Shown: positions 8,418 through 19,069, numbered from the stretch's first letter. The stretch is 49,257 nt of DNA from Acidobacteriota bacterium (GCA_021780315.1 JAJXYY010000038.1:1-49257); one strand, 5' to 3'. The notes: generated by a model from the sequence alone, not told the origin. Translations and numbers: made by a program.

Positions 8418-8867
8418 ATGACGAGTCGGGAAGAGGTTTCAGCGAAGATTTTGAGCGTGAAGGTGGAGCAGGGTTTGACGTGGAAGGGTGTGGCTGCGGA
8501 GTTGGGGAGCAGTTCTCCGATTTTGTACACGGCGGCGTTGCTGGGGCAGATGACATTGACGGCAGCGGAGGCTGAGAAGGCGGCAAAGATCTTCGGGTTG
8601 AGCCCGGAGGAGGCGGCTTGGCTGACGGTGTCGCCGGAGCGGGGGAGTACGGTGTTGATGCCGCCGACGGACCCGCTGATTTACCGGTTCTACGAGCTGA
8701 TCCAGAACTATGGGACGACGTGGAAGGCGCTGATCGAGGAGGAGTTTGGGGATGGGATTATGAGTGCGATCGATTTCAATATGTCGATTGAGCGTGAGCC
8801 TGACCCGAAGGGTGATCGCGTGAAGATTGGGATGTCGGGTAAGTTTTTGCCGTTCAAGCGGTATTGA
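8418..8867 (+). CDS. cynS: Cyanate hydratase (cyanase)
   Basis: Converts cyanate plus bicarbonate to ammonia and carbon dioxide (via carbamate), for detoxification or nitrogen supply. The 149-residue protein has the N-terminal helical DNA-binding-like domain and the C-terminal catalytic domain. Arg90, Glu93 and Ser116 have exactly the spacing of the E. coli active-site triad (96, 99, 122). The surrounding PPTDPLIYRFYELIQ and GDGIMSAIDF are near-invariant in the family. Start ATG 8418 is preceded by AAGGAGG at 8405-8411. There is no cynT carbonic anhydrase or cynX transporter beside it; its neighbour is an FMN reductase. Confidence 0.96.
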   Translation: MTSREEVSAKILSVKVEQGLTWKGVAAELGSSSPILYTAALLGQMTLTAAEAEKAAKIFGLSPEEAAWLTVSPERGSTVLMPPTDPLIYRFYELIQNYGTTWKALIEEEFGDGIMSAIDFNMSIEREPDPKGDRVKIGMSGKFLPFKRY

Positions 8868-8898
8868 GGTCGGGCTGGGCCCGGGGCAAAGTGCAACA

Positions 8899-9013
8899 GC
8901 AGATCCTCCGCTTCGCGAAGGATGACAACTAAAAAACAAGCAGAGGCAAGAGCTAGAACTAATGCAAGTGCCAGTGCTACAGCAGGTCCTGCGCTGCGCA
9001 AGGGATGACAAAC
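8899..9013. repeat. Interspersed repeat copies B and C
   Basis: Copy B (8899-8935) matches the element at 170-206 over 37 bases with few changes, including CGCGAAGGATGACAACTAAAA. Copy C (8982-9013) keeps GCAGGTCCTGCGCTGCGCA and GGGATGACAA. Between them is a low-complexity stretch of GCAAG/GCTAGA/GCAAGTGCCAGT units like the one flanking copy A. The whole 170-base gap between convergent cynS and the oxidase operon is made of this material. Confidence 0.7.
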
Positions 9014-9038
9014 TATTAGCCAGCAGTAGCGGGTGGTT

Positions 9039-9290
9039 TCAGGAGTTGCGTTTGAGGATGGTTACGGTGGCGGCGAAGAGGCTGCCACCGGTGACCAGCA
9101 ACAGGATGATGGCGTGACGGTAGGCTCGCTGGGTGGCGGGTGGAGTGGCGGCGGCGTTGTCGCGGCACTGGGTGCAGCCCTGAGCGTGGGCGGGGTGGGG
9201 GATGAGGAGGGTTGCGGCAAAGAGGATGGTTGTGGCCAGAGTTTGCCGGGTGCGCTGGCGTGGCCGTTTGGGAAGGTGGTTGGGGGTCAT
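9039..9290 (-). CDS. Small membrane protein of the cytochrome oxidase operon, with CxxC
   Basis: An 83-residue protein whose ATG (9288-9290) overlaps the coxC stop in an ATGA arrangement, so it is translationally coupled to coxC. It has a basic N-terminus, a hydrophobic segment or signal (about residues 20-36, ending AHAQ), a short loop carrying C39-T-Q-C42, then a second hydrophobic segment (about 58-77) and the basic end KRNS. The layout is two membrane passes, or signal plus anchor, with a Cys pair facing the periplasm. That would suit copper or heme handling during oxidase assembly, but this is inference. I know no named family for it. Confidence 0.75.
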   Translation of the reverse strand: MTPNHLPKRPRQRTRQTLATTILFAATLLIPHPAHAQGCTQCRDNAAATPPATQRAYRHAIILLLVTGGSLFAATVTILKRNS

Positions 9291-10069
9291 TGAAAGAAGG
9301 CCAGGAGGGTGAAGAGGAAGATCCAGAAGAGTCCCATGGAGTGCCAGTACCAGGCGGTGCAGTCGACGAGGATCTGGCGGGTTTCTATCTGGCGGGAGGT
9401 GTAGAGGCCGAAGAGTGCGGTGAGCAGGGCGCCGATGCCGAGGAAGAGGTGGATGGCGTGGGTGTAGGTGATGAGGTAGAAGAAGTGGCTGCTCTGGCTG
9501 GAGGCGAAGAAGACGTGCTGGGAGGCGAGTTGCTTCCAGGCGATGGTTTGTCCGGCGAGGAAGAGGGAGCCCAGGAGGATAGAGGCGATGAGCCAGGGGG
9601 CGGCGCGGCGGGAGGTAGGTTTGCCGAGGCCGAACCACTCTTCCATGACGTGCTGCTCATGGAACATGCTGCGGCGTGCGAGTTCGATGGTGACGGAGCT
9701 GAGCAGGAGGACGGCGGTGTTGAGCCAGAGGATTGGGGGGATGGCGGTGGGGAGCCACTCGTTGATGTAGCGGTTGTAGGCATCGAAGTGACCAGTGGTA
9801 CGGGCGACGAAGAAGACGCTGACGAGGGCAACGAAGAACATGAGGTCGCCGGCGATGGCGAAGAAGAGTGCGAGGCGGTAGCTGCCGAGTCGTTCGCGGG
9901 GGCCGCGGCTGCCGTGGGGGCGCTCGTTCCAGTTGTCGCCGTCGCCACCACCTCCGGTTCGTTTGTCACGATTGTCGTTGGGCGGACGTCTGCCCGAGCC
10001 GTTGTCATGGTCGTCTACGCGGCGTTTTCGGTCTCGGTCGGTATCGATGGGGGTGATGGTGGCTGGCAT
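9287..10069 (-). CDS. coxC: Heme-copper oxidase subunit III
   Basis: A 260-residue membrane subunit of the terminal oxidase. About 55 N-terminal residues are charged and Gly/Asp/Asn-rich (GSGRRPPND..., GGGGDGDNWNERP). Five predicted membrane helices follow: ALFFAIAGDLMFFVALVSVF, ILWLNTAVLLLSSVTIE, APWLIASILLGSLFLAG, FFYLITYTHAIHLFLGIGALL and AWYWHSMGLFWIFLFTLL. The five-helix plan fits the shorter CyoC-like/CtaE subunits rather than seven-helix mitochondrial COX3. It starts 35 bases after the coxA stop and overlaps the following small gene. The disordered N-terminal extension is unusual. Confidence 0.92.
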   Translation of the reverse strand: MPATITPIDTDRDRKRRVDDHDNGSGRRPPNDNRDKRTGGGGDGDNWNERPHGSRGPRERLGSYRLALFFAIAGDLMFFVALVSVFFVARTTGHFDAYNRYINEWLPTAIPPILWLNTAVLLLSSVTIELARRSMFHEQHVMEEWFGLGKPTSRRAAPWLIASILLGSLFLAGQTIAWKQLASQHVFFASSQSSHFFYLITYTHAIHLFLGIGALLTALFGLYTSRQIETRQILVDCTAWYWHSMGLFWIFLFTLLAFFQ

Positions 10070-10104
10070 GGGCTGACCTTCTGGCGCACAGGTTTGAGTA
10101 CAGC

Positions 10105-11919
10105 TTACTCCGGGTCATCGTCGGTCGTATTCAGAGTAATCTCGGGCTCCCACTGGGGGGTGAAGCTGCTGGGGTGAAGACTGGAGTGATATTCGCAGGG
10201 GGAACGATAGACGACAATCTTTAGATCAGACACATCGGCGCGAGAATTGGTTTCGTGGATTGGCGAGATGTTTTTCAGAGCTGGGCGCCACTCCATGGTG
10301 GTGGCTTGCCAGGGGTTGGTCGGGGCGAGTTGGCCGTGGCGGAGGCTGCGGACGAGATTGACGAGGAAGAGGAGTTGGGCTGAGGCAAGGAAGATGGCAG
10401 CGGCAGTGATGAAGCGGTTGAGGGGGAGGAGGTCGGCGAGGAGATGGCCGGCGGCGTTGGGGACACCGGAGAGCTGGGCGTAGTGGCGGGGTTCTCCGGC
10501 TAGTCCGGTGAGGTGCATGGGGAGGAAGGTGGCGTAGGCACCGAGGAGGGTGGTGGCGAAGTGCCAGCGGCCGAGGGTTTCGGACATGAGGCGGCCGGGG
10601 CAGGTGGCGGAGCGGGTGATCTGGGGGAACCAGTAGTAGGTGGCGGCGAAGAGAGCGAAGACTCCGGCCATGGCCATGATGAGGTGGAAGTGAGCGACTA
10701 CGAAGAAGGTGTTGTGGAGATACTGATCGAGGATGGGCTGGGCGAGGATGGGTCCGGTGAGGCCTCCGGTGATGAAGAGGGAGACGAAGCCGAGGGAGAA
10801 GAGCATGGCGGTGGTGTACTGGGGGCGGCTGCGCCAGATGGTGGCGAGCCAACTGAGGACTTTGGCGGTGGCGGGGATGCCAATGGCGATGGTGGAGACG
10901 CTGAAGGCCGAGATGGCGTAGGGGCTGAGTCCGGAGATGAACATGTGGTGTCCCCAGACGAGGATACCTAGAAAGCCGATGAGGAGGGTGGTGACGATCA
11001 TGGTGCGATAGGCGAAGACGCGGCGGCGGGCGAAGTTGGCGAGGAGCATGGAGGTGAGTCCCATGCCGGGGAGGATGGCGATGTAGACCTCGGGGTGTCC
11101 GAAGAACCAGAAGAGGTGGAGCCAGAGGAGCGGGGAGCCGCTGCCGGAGGTATGGAGGGTTCCGTTGACCAGGTCGTTGGCGGGGAGAAAGAAGCTGGTA
11201 CCGGCGTGGCGGTCGCAGAAGAGCAGAAGGAGCGCGGCGAGCAGGACGGAGAAGGCGAGGATGCTGAGGAGTGCGGCGGTGAACCATCCCCAGACGGTGA
11301 GGGGCAGGCGGTCCCAGGTCATGCCTTCACAGCGGAGGCGGATGATGGTGACGAGGGTGTTGATGGAGGACATGGTGGAGGCGATGGCGAAGAGGGCGAT
11401 GCTGGCGAGCCATAGGTCCATGCCGAGCCCCTGGCCGGGACCGGCGCTGGCAACGGCGGAGAGAGGCGGGTAGGCGGTCCATCCGGAGAGGGGGGAGCCA
11501 GCTTCAGTAAAGGCGGAGGAGCAAAGGACCAGCAGGGAGAGGGCGGTGAGCCAGAAGCTGAAGGCGTTGACCAGAGGCAGGGCCATGCGGCGGCTGCCGA
11601 TCTGCGCGGGGAGGATGAGATTTCCAAAGCCGGACTGGGGGGCGGTGGTCAGGACGAAGAAGAGCATGATCGTCCCGTGGACGGTCATGATGGCGAGGTA
11701 GCTGCCGGGGAGGATGCGCTCGATGTTGAGGCCGGGCCAGATGAGGTGGAGGCGCATGTGGAGCGAGAGGGTGGTTCCGATGATGACGGAGAACAGGGCG
11801 AGGAGCAGGTAGAGGCGGCCGATGGTGTGGTGATCGGTGGTGAAGAGCGGGGGGAGGGTGTAGGGGTTAGGGGGTAGAGGGCTGGTTGTGGAGCTTTGGT
11901 GGCGCGGGGTTGGCGTCAT
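10105..11919 (-). CDS. coxA: Cytochrome c oxidase subunit I
   Basis: Catalytic subunit reducing O2 to water at a heme-CuB centre; 604 residues from ATG 11919, which overlaps the coxB stop (ATGA). Low-spin heme ligands are H81 and H412, the high-spin heme ligand is H410 (VVAHFHL), and CuB ligands are H275, H324 and H325. The cross-linking Tyr279 and gate Glu277 are in GHPEVY, and K-channel Lys353 is present. About 12 membrane helices are visible. Two departures stand out: R111 occupies the position of the D-channel entrance Asp (Paracoccus D124), although N100 and N118 (its N113 and N131) are kept, and N403 replaces the Asp of the Mg-site His-Asp pair. A further 40 in-frame codons upstream lie inside coxB and are not used. 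Confidence 0.95.
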   Translation of the reverse strand: MTPTPRHQSSTTSPLPPNPYTLPPLFTTDHHTIGRLYLLLALFSVIIGTTLSLHMRLHLIWPGLNIERILPGSYLAIMTVHGTIMLFFVLTTAPQSGFGNLILPAQIGSRRMALPLVNAFSFWLTALSLLVLCSSAFTEAGSPLSGWTAYPPLSAVASAGPGQGLGMDLWLASIALFAIASTMSSINTLVTIIRLRCEGMTWDRLPLTVWGWFTAALLSILAFSVLLAALLLLFCDRHAGTSFFLPANDLVNGTLHTSGSGSPLLWLHLFWFFGHPEVYIAILPGMGLTSMLLANFARRRVFAYRTMIVTTLLIGFLGILVWGHHMFISGLSPYAISAFSVSTIAIGIPATAKVLSWLATIWRSRPQYTTAMLFSLGFVSLFITGGLTGPILAQPILDQYLHNTFFVVAHFHLIMAMAGVFALFAATYYWFPQITRSATCPGRLMSETLGRWHFATTLLGAYATFLPMHLTGLAGEPRHYAQLSGVPNAAGHLLADLLPLNRFITAAAIFLASAQLLFLVNLVRSLRHGQLAPTNPWQATTMEWRPALKNISPIHETNSRADVSDLKIVVYRSPCEYHSSLHPSSFTPQWEPEITLNTTDDDPE

Positions 11920-12662
11920 GACTGGGCTGCTTTCTGCGCGGATTGCATTGCGGCGAGCCAGGCGTAGAAGTCGGCGGGAGAGAGGACGCGGAGGTTGGCG
12001 TTCATGCGGAAGTGTCCGGTGCCGCAGAGTTGGGTGCATAGGATGGCGTAGGTGCCGGGGGTGGTGGGGGTGAAGTGGACGTGGATGGGCTGGCCGGGGA
12101 GGATGGTCTGCTGGAGGCGCATCTGGGGGATGGAGAAGCCGTGGAGGACGTCCTGGGCGTGGAGGGTGAGGTCGACTTCGCGGTGGGCGGGGAGGACGAG
12201 TTCGGTGGTGACGAAGTCGTCGGCGGCGTGGGGGTCGGAGGGATCGATTCCGACGGGGTTACCGGTGGCAGGGTCGGCCAGTTGGGGGCGAGTGATGGCG
12301 AAGGTGGCGTCGGTGCCGGGATAGCGGAAGTACCAGGCGAATTGCATGGCGGTGACTTCGACCTGGAGCGCGCCAGGATCGGCACCGGTGTAACGGGCGT
12401 CGGCCCAGAGGCGTTCGGCCTGGGCAGCGAGGGCAATGAAGAGGAAGGTGATGGCGGCGAGGGGAAGATACTCGACGCGCCAGGTATTGCGGGGGGCGGA
12501 GGTGCGGCGGAGGACCAGACCAAGGAGCAGGATGAGATGGCTTAGGGCGAAGAGAGCGGCGACGATCCAGAGATTGAGCAGGAGGTGATGGTCGAGCGCG
12601 AGACCGTGGATGCTGGCGTTGGCGGGGAGATGCCACGGCTCGGCGATGAAGTGGAGTGCCAC
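11916..12662 (-). CDS. coxB: Cytochrome c oxidase subunit II
   Basis: A 248-residue subunit that receives electrons from cytochrome c. Two membrane helices (about 25-52 and 62-82) precede a periplasmic cupredoxin domain. The binuclear CuA ligands are all present: H174, C209, C213, H217 and M220 in CTQLCGTGHFRM, with W110/Y111 in the electron-entry segment MQFAWYFRY. The backbone ligand position that is usually Glu is Gln211. A complete CuA site marks a cytochrome c oxidase rather than a quinol oxidase. There is no fused cytochrome c domain. First gene of the coxB-coxA-coxC-small gene operon; a divergent small gene begins 56 bases upstream. Confidence 0.95.
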   Translation of the reverse strand: MALHFIAEPWHLPANASIHGLALDHHLLLNLWIVAALFALSHLILLLGLVLRRTSAPRNTWRVEYLPLAAITFLFIALAAQAERLWADARYTGADPGALQVEVTAMQFAWYFRYPGTDATFAITRPQLADPATGNPVGIDPSDPHAADDFVTTELVLPAHREVDLTLHAQDVLHGFSIPQMRLQQTILPGQPIHVHFTPTTPGTYAILCTQLCGTGHFRMNANLRVLSPADFYAWLAAMQSAQKAAQS

Positions 12663-12718
12663 ATCGTTAGGATACTCGTTGGTGGTGCTAGGCTGGGAGT
12701 TCAGGGAGTGGATGGGTT

Positions 12719-13024
12719 ATGGGTTTGAAGATTGCGGCGATTCAATCGGGGACGGAGCCGGTGGGGAAGCTGCCGAGCGGTTCGTTTCCAAAGACGCTGG
12801 AGATGCAGTTGGGATGTCCGAAATGCGATGTGAGCTACAACCTGATCGTGGACTGGGACCAAGCGGCGGATCGCTGGTTTGAAGAGAGCTCGCAGCCGCT
12901 GTTGCGGTTGTTGAAGAAGGCGATCTTCATGGGGCATAGCACGGACCACCGGGTGACGCACTTCGAGACGGAAGGGGTGGTGGTTACGAGCTTTGCGAAG
13001 GCTGCGCCTGCTTCTGGTGGATGA
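12719..13024 (+). CDS. Small conserved hypothetical protein with CxxC
   Basis: A 101-residue soluble protein. The central segment MQLGCPKCDVSYNLIVDWDQ carries one CPKC pair, as in half of a zinc ribbon. Before it is KLPSGSFPKTLE, and after it an amphipathic helix (FEESSQPLLRLLKKAIFMGHS). It is divergent from coxB (56-base gap), and its last 41 bases overlap the 3' end of pdxT on the other strand. The protein type is familiar from acidobacterial genomes, but I know of no function. The start ATG 12719 gives the most family-like N-terminus (MGLKIAAIQSG). Confidence 0.65.
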   Translation: MGLKIAAIQSGTEPVGKLPSGSFPKTLEMQLGCPKCDVSYNLIVDWDQAADRWFEESSQPLLRLLKKAIFMGHSTDHRVTHFETEGVVVTSFAKAAPASGG

Positions 13025-13616
13025 GGTCGAGAAAGAGCTGGTGGACGCGGTGGTCGTCGCTGAGTTCGGGATGGAAGGTAGCGGCGAGCAGGTGCCCGGA
13101 GCGGACGAGAGTGGGGAAGCCTTCGCGGGTGGCGATGACTTCAACCGTGGGGCCGGTATGGGTGATGCGTGGGGCGCGGATAAAGATCATTTCGAGCGGG
13201 CCACCGGGGAGTTTGGTGGGGGCTTTGAGGATGGTGGAGTCGTTCTGGCGGCCGTAGGCGTTGCGCTCCACGGTGATGTCGAGTGCGGCGAGGGATTTCT
13301 GGGCGGGATGCTCGACGCAGGTGGCGAGCAGGATGGCTCCGGCGCAGGTGCCGAAGGTGGGGGTTGTTTTGACGAAGGTGCTCAGGATTTCGAAGAAGTT
13401 GTTGTGCTCGAGGAACTTGAGCATGGTGGTGGATTCGCCGCCGGGCATGATGAGGCCGTCAAGTCCGGTGAGTTGGTCGGGGGTGCGGATGAGACGGGCG
13501 ATGGCACCGAGGGATTGGAGGGTCTGAGCGTGTGCTTCGTAGGCACCTTGAAGGGCGAGGACCCCGATGGTGAGCGGATGGGATTTGTGGTGGGTAGTGG
13601 TTTTGGTGTCGGTCAT
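12984..13616 (-). CDS. pdxT: Pyridoxal 5'-phosphate synthase glutaminase subunit
   Basis: Class I glutamine amidotransferase that hydrolyses glutamine and passes ammonia to PdxS for vitamin B6 synthesis. From ATG 13616 it has 210 residues. IGVLALQGAYEAH opens the fold, MPGGEST (57-63) is the oxyanion-loop motif, and the catalytic triad is Cys91 (TFGTCAGA), His182 and Glu184 (FHPELSDD). An AGGGGGA sequence about 8 bases before this ATG supports the start over one 48 bases further upstream. It follows pdxS on the same strand after about 250 bases, with a hairpin between them. Confidence 0.95.
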   Translation of the reverse strand: MTDTKTTTHHKSHPLTIGVLALQGAYEAHAQTLQSLGAIARLIRTPDQLTGLDGLIMPGGESTTMLKFLEHNNFFEILSTFVKTTPTFGTCAGAILLATCVEHPAQKSLAALDITVERNAYGRQNDSTILKAPTKLPGGPLEMIFIRAPRITHTGPTVEVIATREGFPTLVRSGHLLAATFHPELSDDHRVHQLFLDLIHQKQAQPSQSS

Positions 13617-13820
13617 GATGTGTCCCCCTACTGTGCCGGAACGGATTGCCTGTGATTGTTGCAAGGTGCTGTGACGATGATGGGGGCCGTGTGCTGATTA
13701 TAGAGAAGTAGGATGCTGGAAGGTGTTGTGACGGTTGAGTATTTGCGGGTGCCGGTGCGGGACTGTTTGAGCTGAGACAGTGGCCTGATTGCGGGGTGCC
13801 ATGGGTTGGCCAGACAGGAA

Positions 13821-13845
13821 CGGCCTCCTCGATGGGAGGAGGCCG
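13821..13845 (-). terminator. Hairpin after pdxS
   Basis: A perfect 10-bp inverted repeat (CGGCCTCCTC at 13821-13830, GAGGAGGCCG at 13836-13845) with a 5-base loop, 22 bases past the pdxS stop. There is no proper T tract (TTCCTGTCT on the minus strand), so it may act as a weak terminator, attenuator or mRNA-end stabiliser between pdxS and pdxT. Confidence 0.55.
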
Positions 13846-13866
13846 CAGTGGGTTTGGAGTGGGGAT

Positions 13867-14841
13867 TTACCAGCCGCGATTTTGCATCATGTCGGCTTCT
13901 TCGATCATGCCGACGGCGAGTCCCTTCATCGCTCCAAGGCACTGCTCGGAGGCTTCGGCGAGGATGACGGGATCGTTGAAGTGGGTGGCAGCGCGGACGA
14001 TGGCTTTGGCGCGGGATTCGGCTTCGGCACGCTCGTCGGGGCTGAGGGGGTTGCCGGCGGGGTCAAGTCCGACTTCGAGGCGGATGTTGCCCTCCTTCAT
14101 GAAGATGCCTGAGCCGACGAAGACAGTCTGGGCGCCGAGCTGCATCATGAGGGCTGCGTCGGCGGGAGTGGCGATGCCGCCGGCGGAGAAGTTGGGGACG
14201 GGGAGCTTGCCGGACTTTGCAACCATGACGACTAGTTCGTAGGGAGCGCGGAGGTTTTTGGCTGCGGCGTAGAGCTCCTGTTCGTCGAGGACGGTGAGGG
14301 CCTTGATCTCGGTGGTGATCTGGCGCATGTGCTTGACGGCGTGGATAACGTCGCCGGTGCCAGGTTCGCCCTTGGTGCGGATGAGGGCTGCGCCTTCGTT
14401 GATGCGGCGGAGTGCTTCGCCGAGGTCTTTGGCACCGCAGACGAAGGGGGTTTTGAAGGCGTGCTTGTCGATGTGGTGGAGTTCGTCGGCAGGGGTGAGG
14501 ACTTCGGACTCGTCGATAAAATCGACGTCGAGCTGCTCGAGGATCTGGGCCTCGACGAAGTGGCCGATGCGGGCCTTGGCCATGACGGGGATGCTGACGG
14601 CTTTCTGGATGGCTTTGATCATGCCTGGGTGGGACATGCGGGCGACGCCGCCCTGGGCTCGGATCATGGCCGGGACGCGCTCGAGAGCCATGACGGCGAC
14701 GGCACCAGCCTGCTCGGCGATGATGGCCTGGTCAACGTCCATCACATCCATGATGACACCGCCTTTGAGCATCTCGGCGAGGCCGGTTTTGAGACGGAGT
14801 GAGGAAGAGGCGAAGTTGCCGTTGGTGGTGTGGTCTGCCAT
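13867..14841 (-). CDS. pdxS: Pyridoxal 5'-phosphate synthase lyase subunit
   Basis: Condenses ribose 5-phosphate, glyceraldehyde 3-phosphate and PdxT-derived ammonia into PLP. A TIM barrel with catalytic Asp32 (VIMDV), Lys89 (VMAKARIGH) and Lys157 (RTKGEPG), matching D24, K81 and K149 of B. subtilis PdxS. It has 324 residues against about 294 usually. Much of the excess is an insertion near residues 260-285, where most homologues go straight from GSGIF into SGDPAKRA; here the segment includes [16 protein letters not shown] clear AAAGGAG lies upstream of the ATG. pdxT follows. Confidence 0.96.
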   Translation of the reverse strand: MADHTTNGNFASSSLRLKTGLAEMLKGGVIMDVMDVDQAIIAEQAGAVAVMALERVPAMIRAQGGVARMSHPGMIKAIQKAVSIPVMAKARIGHFVEAQILEQLDVDFIDESEVLTPADELHHIDKHAFKTPFVCGAKDLGEALRRINEGAALIRTKGEPGTGDVIHAVKHMRQITTEIKALTVLDEQELYAAAKNLRAPYELVVMVAKSGKLPVPNFSAGGIATPADAALMMQLGAQTVFVGSGIFMKEGNIRLEVGLDPAGNPLSPDERAEAESRAKAIVRAATHFNDPVILAEASEQCLGAMKGLAVGMIEEADMMQNRGW

Positions 14842-15073
14842 TACGAATCTCCTTTAGCGTTGCGGCTTCACGCCATGCTGAATACCGTCTGTCCGCGAGA
14901 ACTTAAGTTTAGCAGTTTTGATGGTAGGGAGCGGAGGGTTGGCGAGGGAGGCACGATGGGATTGGATTTAGCGAAAAATTCAACGGGGATTTATATGAAT
15001 TGTCAGACGTGAGGCGGATGCTGAGAATTGGCGTACGTGTGGGTTGAGGTTGATCCGGTGTTCTGGAGGGACG

Positions 15074-15790
15074 ATGCAGGCTGAGTTGACGATTGTGATT
15101 CCGGCGAAGAATGAGGTGGCGATGCTGCCGAAGCTGTTGAACTCACTGTGTCTGCAAGACTATGCGGGGATGGGTGAGACGCGTGTGCTGGTGGCGGATG
15201 CCGGCTCGACGGATGGTACGGTGGAGGTGGCGTTGGGCTATTGCGACCGGCTACAGGTGGAGGTGATTGCCGGTGGCTTGCCCTCGGTGGGCCGGAATGC
15301 CGGGGCACGGCTGGCGAAGAGCAAGTATGTGCTGTTTCTGGATGCGGATGTGGAGTTGCCGGAGCCCACGCTGCTGCGACGGGCGTTGTGGCGGATGCGG
15401 CGGCGGGAGTTGCACCTGGTGACGACGAACATTGCTTGCCGGGAGGGAGGCTTTCTGGATGATGCTCTGTACGCAGGCAACAACCTGATGCAATACGCGG
15501 GGAGCTTTGTGAAGCCTTTTGCGACGGGGATGTTCATGCTGTTCGACCGGGAGGTGTTCTGGGAGTTGGGCGGGTTCAATGAGCGTGCTCTGTTTGCTGA
15601 GGACTACTTATTATCCAAGGGTGTAGCGACGAGCCGGTTCCGGATTGTGCGGGGGAAGGTGTTGACGACGAACCGGCGGTTCCAGAAGCTGGGACACCTG
15701 CGGATGGTTCTTATGTTTCTGCAGACGGCGCTGCACAGCTGGGACGATGAGTATTTTCTGCGAGACCGTGGGTATTGGGGAGAGGCTTGA
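15074..15790 (+). CDS. Glycosyltransferase family 2
   Basis: A 238-residue GT-A fold enzyme. It has the N-terminal LTIVIPAKNE, an ADAGSTDGT segment (the usual D-x-S-x-D-x-T nucleotide-binding loop), VGRNAGARLAKSKYVLFLDADVEL with the metal-binding DAD, and a later GGFNERALFAEDYLL acceptor/base region. It should transfer a sugar from a nucleotide donor, probably at the inner face of the membrane; there is no clear membrane helix. ATG 15074 is chosen because GGAGG sits at 15066-15070; an in-frame start 30 bases upstream lacks one. It stands alone, so the product is unknown. Confidence 0.88.
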   Translation: MQAELTIVIPAKNEVAMLPKLLNSLCLQDYAGMGETRVLVADAGSTDGTVEVALGYCDRLQVEVIAGGLPSVGRNAGARLAKSKYVLFLDADVELPEPTLLRRALWRMRRRELHLVTTNIACREGGFLDDALYAGNNLMQYAGSFVKPFATGMFMLFDREVFWELGGFNERALFAEDYLLSKGVATSRFRIVRGKVLTTNRRFQKLGHLRMVLMFLQTALHSWDDEYFLRDRGYWGEA

Positions 15791-15829
15791 AAGCAGGGAA
15801 GAGGGAGTAGAGAGTAGGGAATAGAAGGC

Positions 15830-16339
15830 TTAAGGTTTGGGGGTCAGATGGGCTTCGTCGATGACGATGAAGAGGCCTTTGGCGCGGGCTAGGATGGTGC
15901 CGTCAGGGAGTTGGAGTTCGGCCTGGTGGTGGATTTTGCGGCTGGGGGTTCCATCGTGCTGGGTGGGGCGGTGGAGGTGGCGGCTGATGAGGACGAGAGG
16001 TTGGTGGAGGGGTGCGGGACGCAGGTAGTCGATCTCCATGTGGCGGGTCATGGCGAGGATGTTGAGTGGACGGTTGAGCTTGCTCATGGCTTCGTCGAGG
16101 AGGGTGGCGATGATGCCGCCGTGGATGTATCCAGGAGGGCCTTCGTAGAGACGGGTGAGTTGGAAGTGGCAGGTGGCGGTGATGGCGTCGGGGTTGGAGG
16201 CGTCGGTGGTGAAGGTGAGGTGGAGCCCCTGGGGGTTGGCGGGGCCGCAGCCGAAGCAGTGGCTGGCACGCTCGTCGATGGTGGGATTGGTTTGCTGGAG
16301 GGAGGAGGGGGCGTGGCCGGTGAGGTCGGGAGTAGGCAT
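15830..16339 (-). CDS. PaaI-type hotdog-fold thioesterase
   Basis: A 169-residue single hotdog domain. HCFGCGPANPQGLHL near residue 30 and GYIHGGIIATLLDEAMSKL (HGG with the following Asp/Glu helix) are the family signatures; IDYLRPAPL is the later beta strand. It probably hydrolyses acyl- or aryl-CoA thioesters. ATG 16339 is 31 bases past the recQ stop on the same strand, so it may be read through from recQ. An extended frame to 16414 would overlap recQ and adds only low-complexity residues, so it is rejected. Confidence 0.88.
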   Translation of the reverse strand: MPTPDLTGHAPSSLQQTNPTIDERASHCFGCGPANPQGLHLTFTTDASNPDAITATCHFQLTRLYEGPPGYIHGGIIATLLDEAMSKLNRPLNILAMTRHMEIDYLRPAPLHQPLVLISRHLHRPTQHDGTPSRKIHHQAELQLPDGTILARAKGLFIVIDEAHLTPKP

Positions 16340-16370
16340 GGCGTCTGCTGAGGACGTTAGCACAGTGGGG

Positions 16371-18860
<2,490 letters not shown>

Positions 18861-18967
18861 GCGGCAAGAACAGTTTCGCATGTTCTTCGCGTAAGAGGGG
18901 ATGGGGGGAGTGGCTGGTTTGAGTCGGTGCGGGGGTAGAGGGGGTGGCGCAAAGTGACCGGAAATGG

Positions 18968-18996
18968 TTGCTTTTTCCATGTTTTCGGCTTAGAAT
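18968..18996 (+). promoter_or_regulatory. Sigma-70-type promoter for the 75-residue gene
   Basis: TTGCTT (18968-18973), a 17-base spacer and TAGAAT (18991-18996; 5 of 6 to TATAAT), about 70 bases before the ATG at 19070. The -35 matches only 3 of 6, but spacing is ideal and no other candidate is better in this divergent gap. Confidence 0.45.
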
Positions 18997-19069
18997 GAGA
19001 ATTGCGTATATTGCGCCTGCGCTGCGCTTGCAGGAGTAGGCAGATTGAAGTGAAGAGGGACTAAAAGAT

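Noticed and set aside
14956..15012. 18-codon open frame with a GGAGG in front
   Set aside because: Good ribosome site and spacing, but too short to judge, with no conservation information; it could be chance in the pdxS/GT2 gap.
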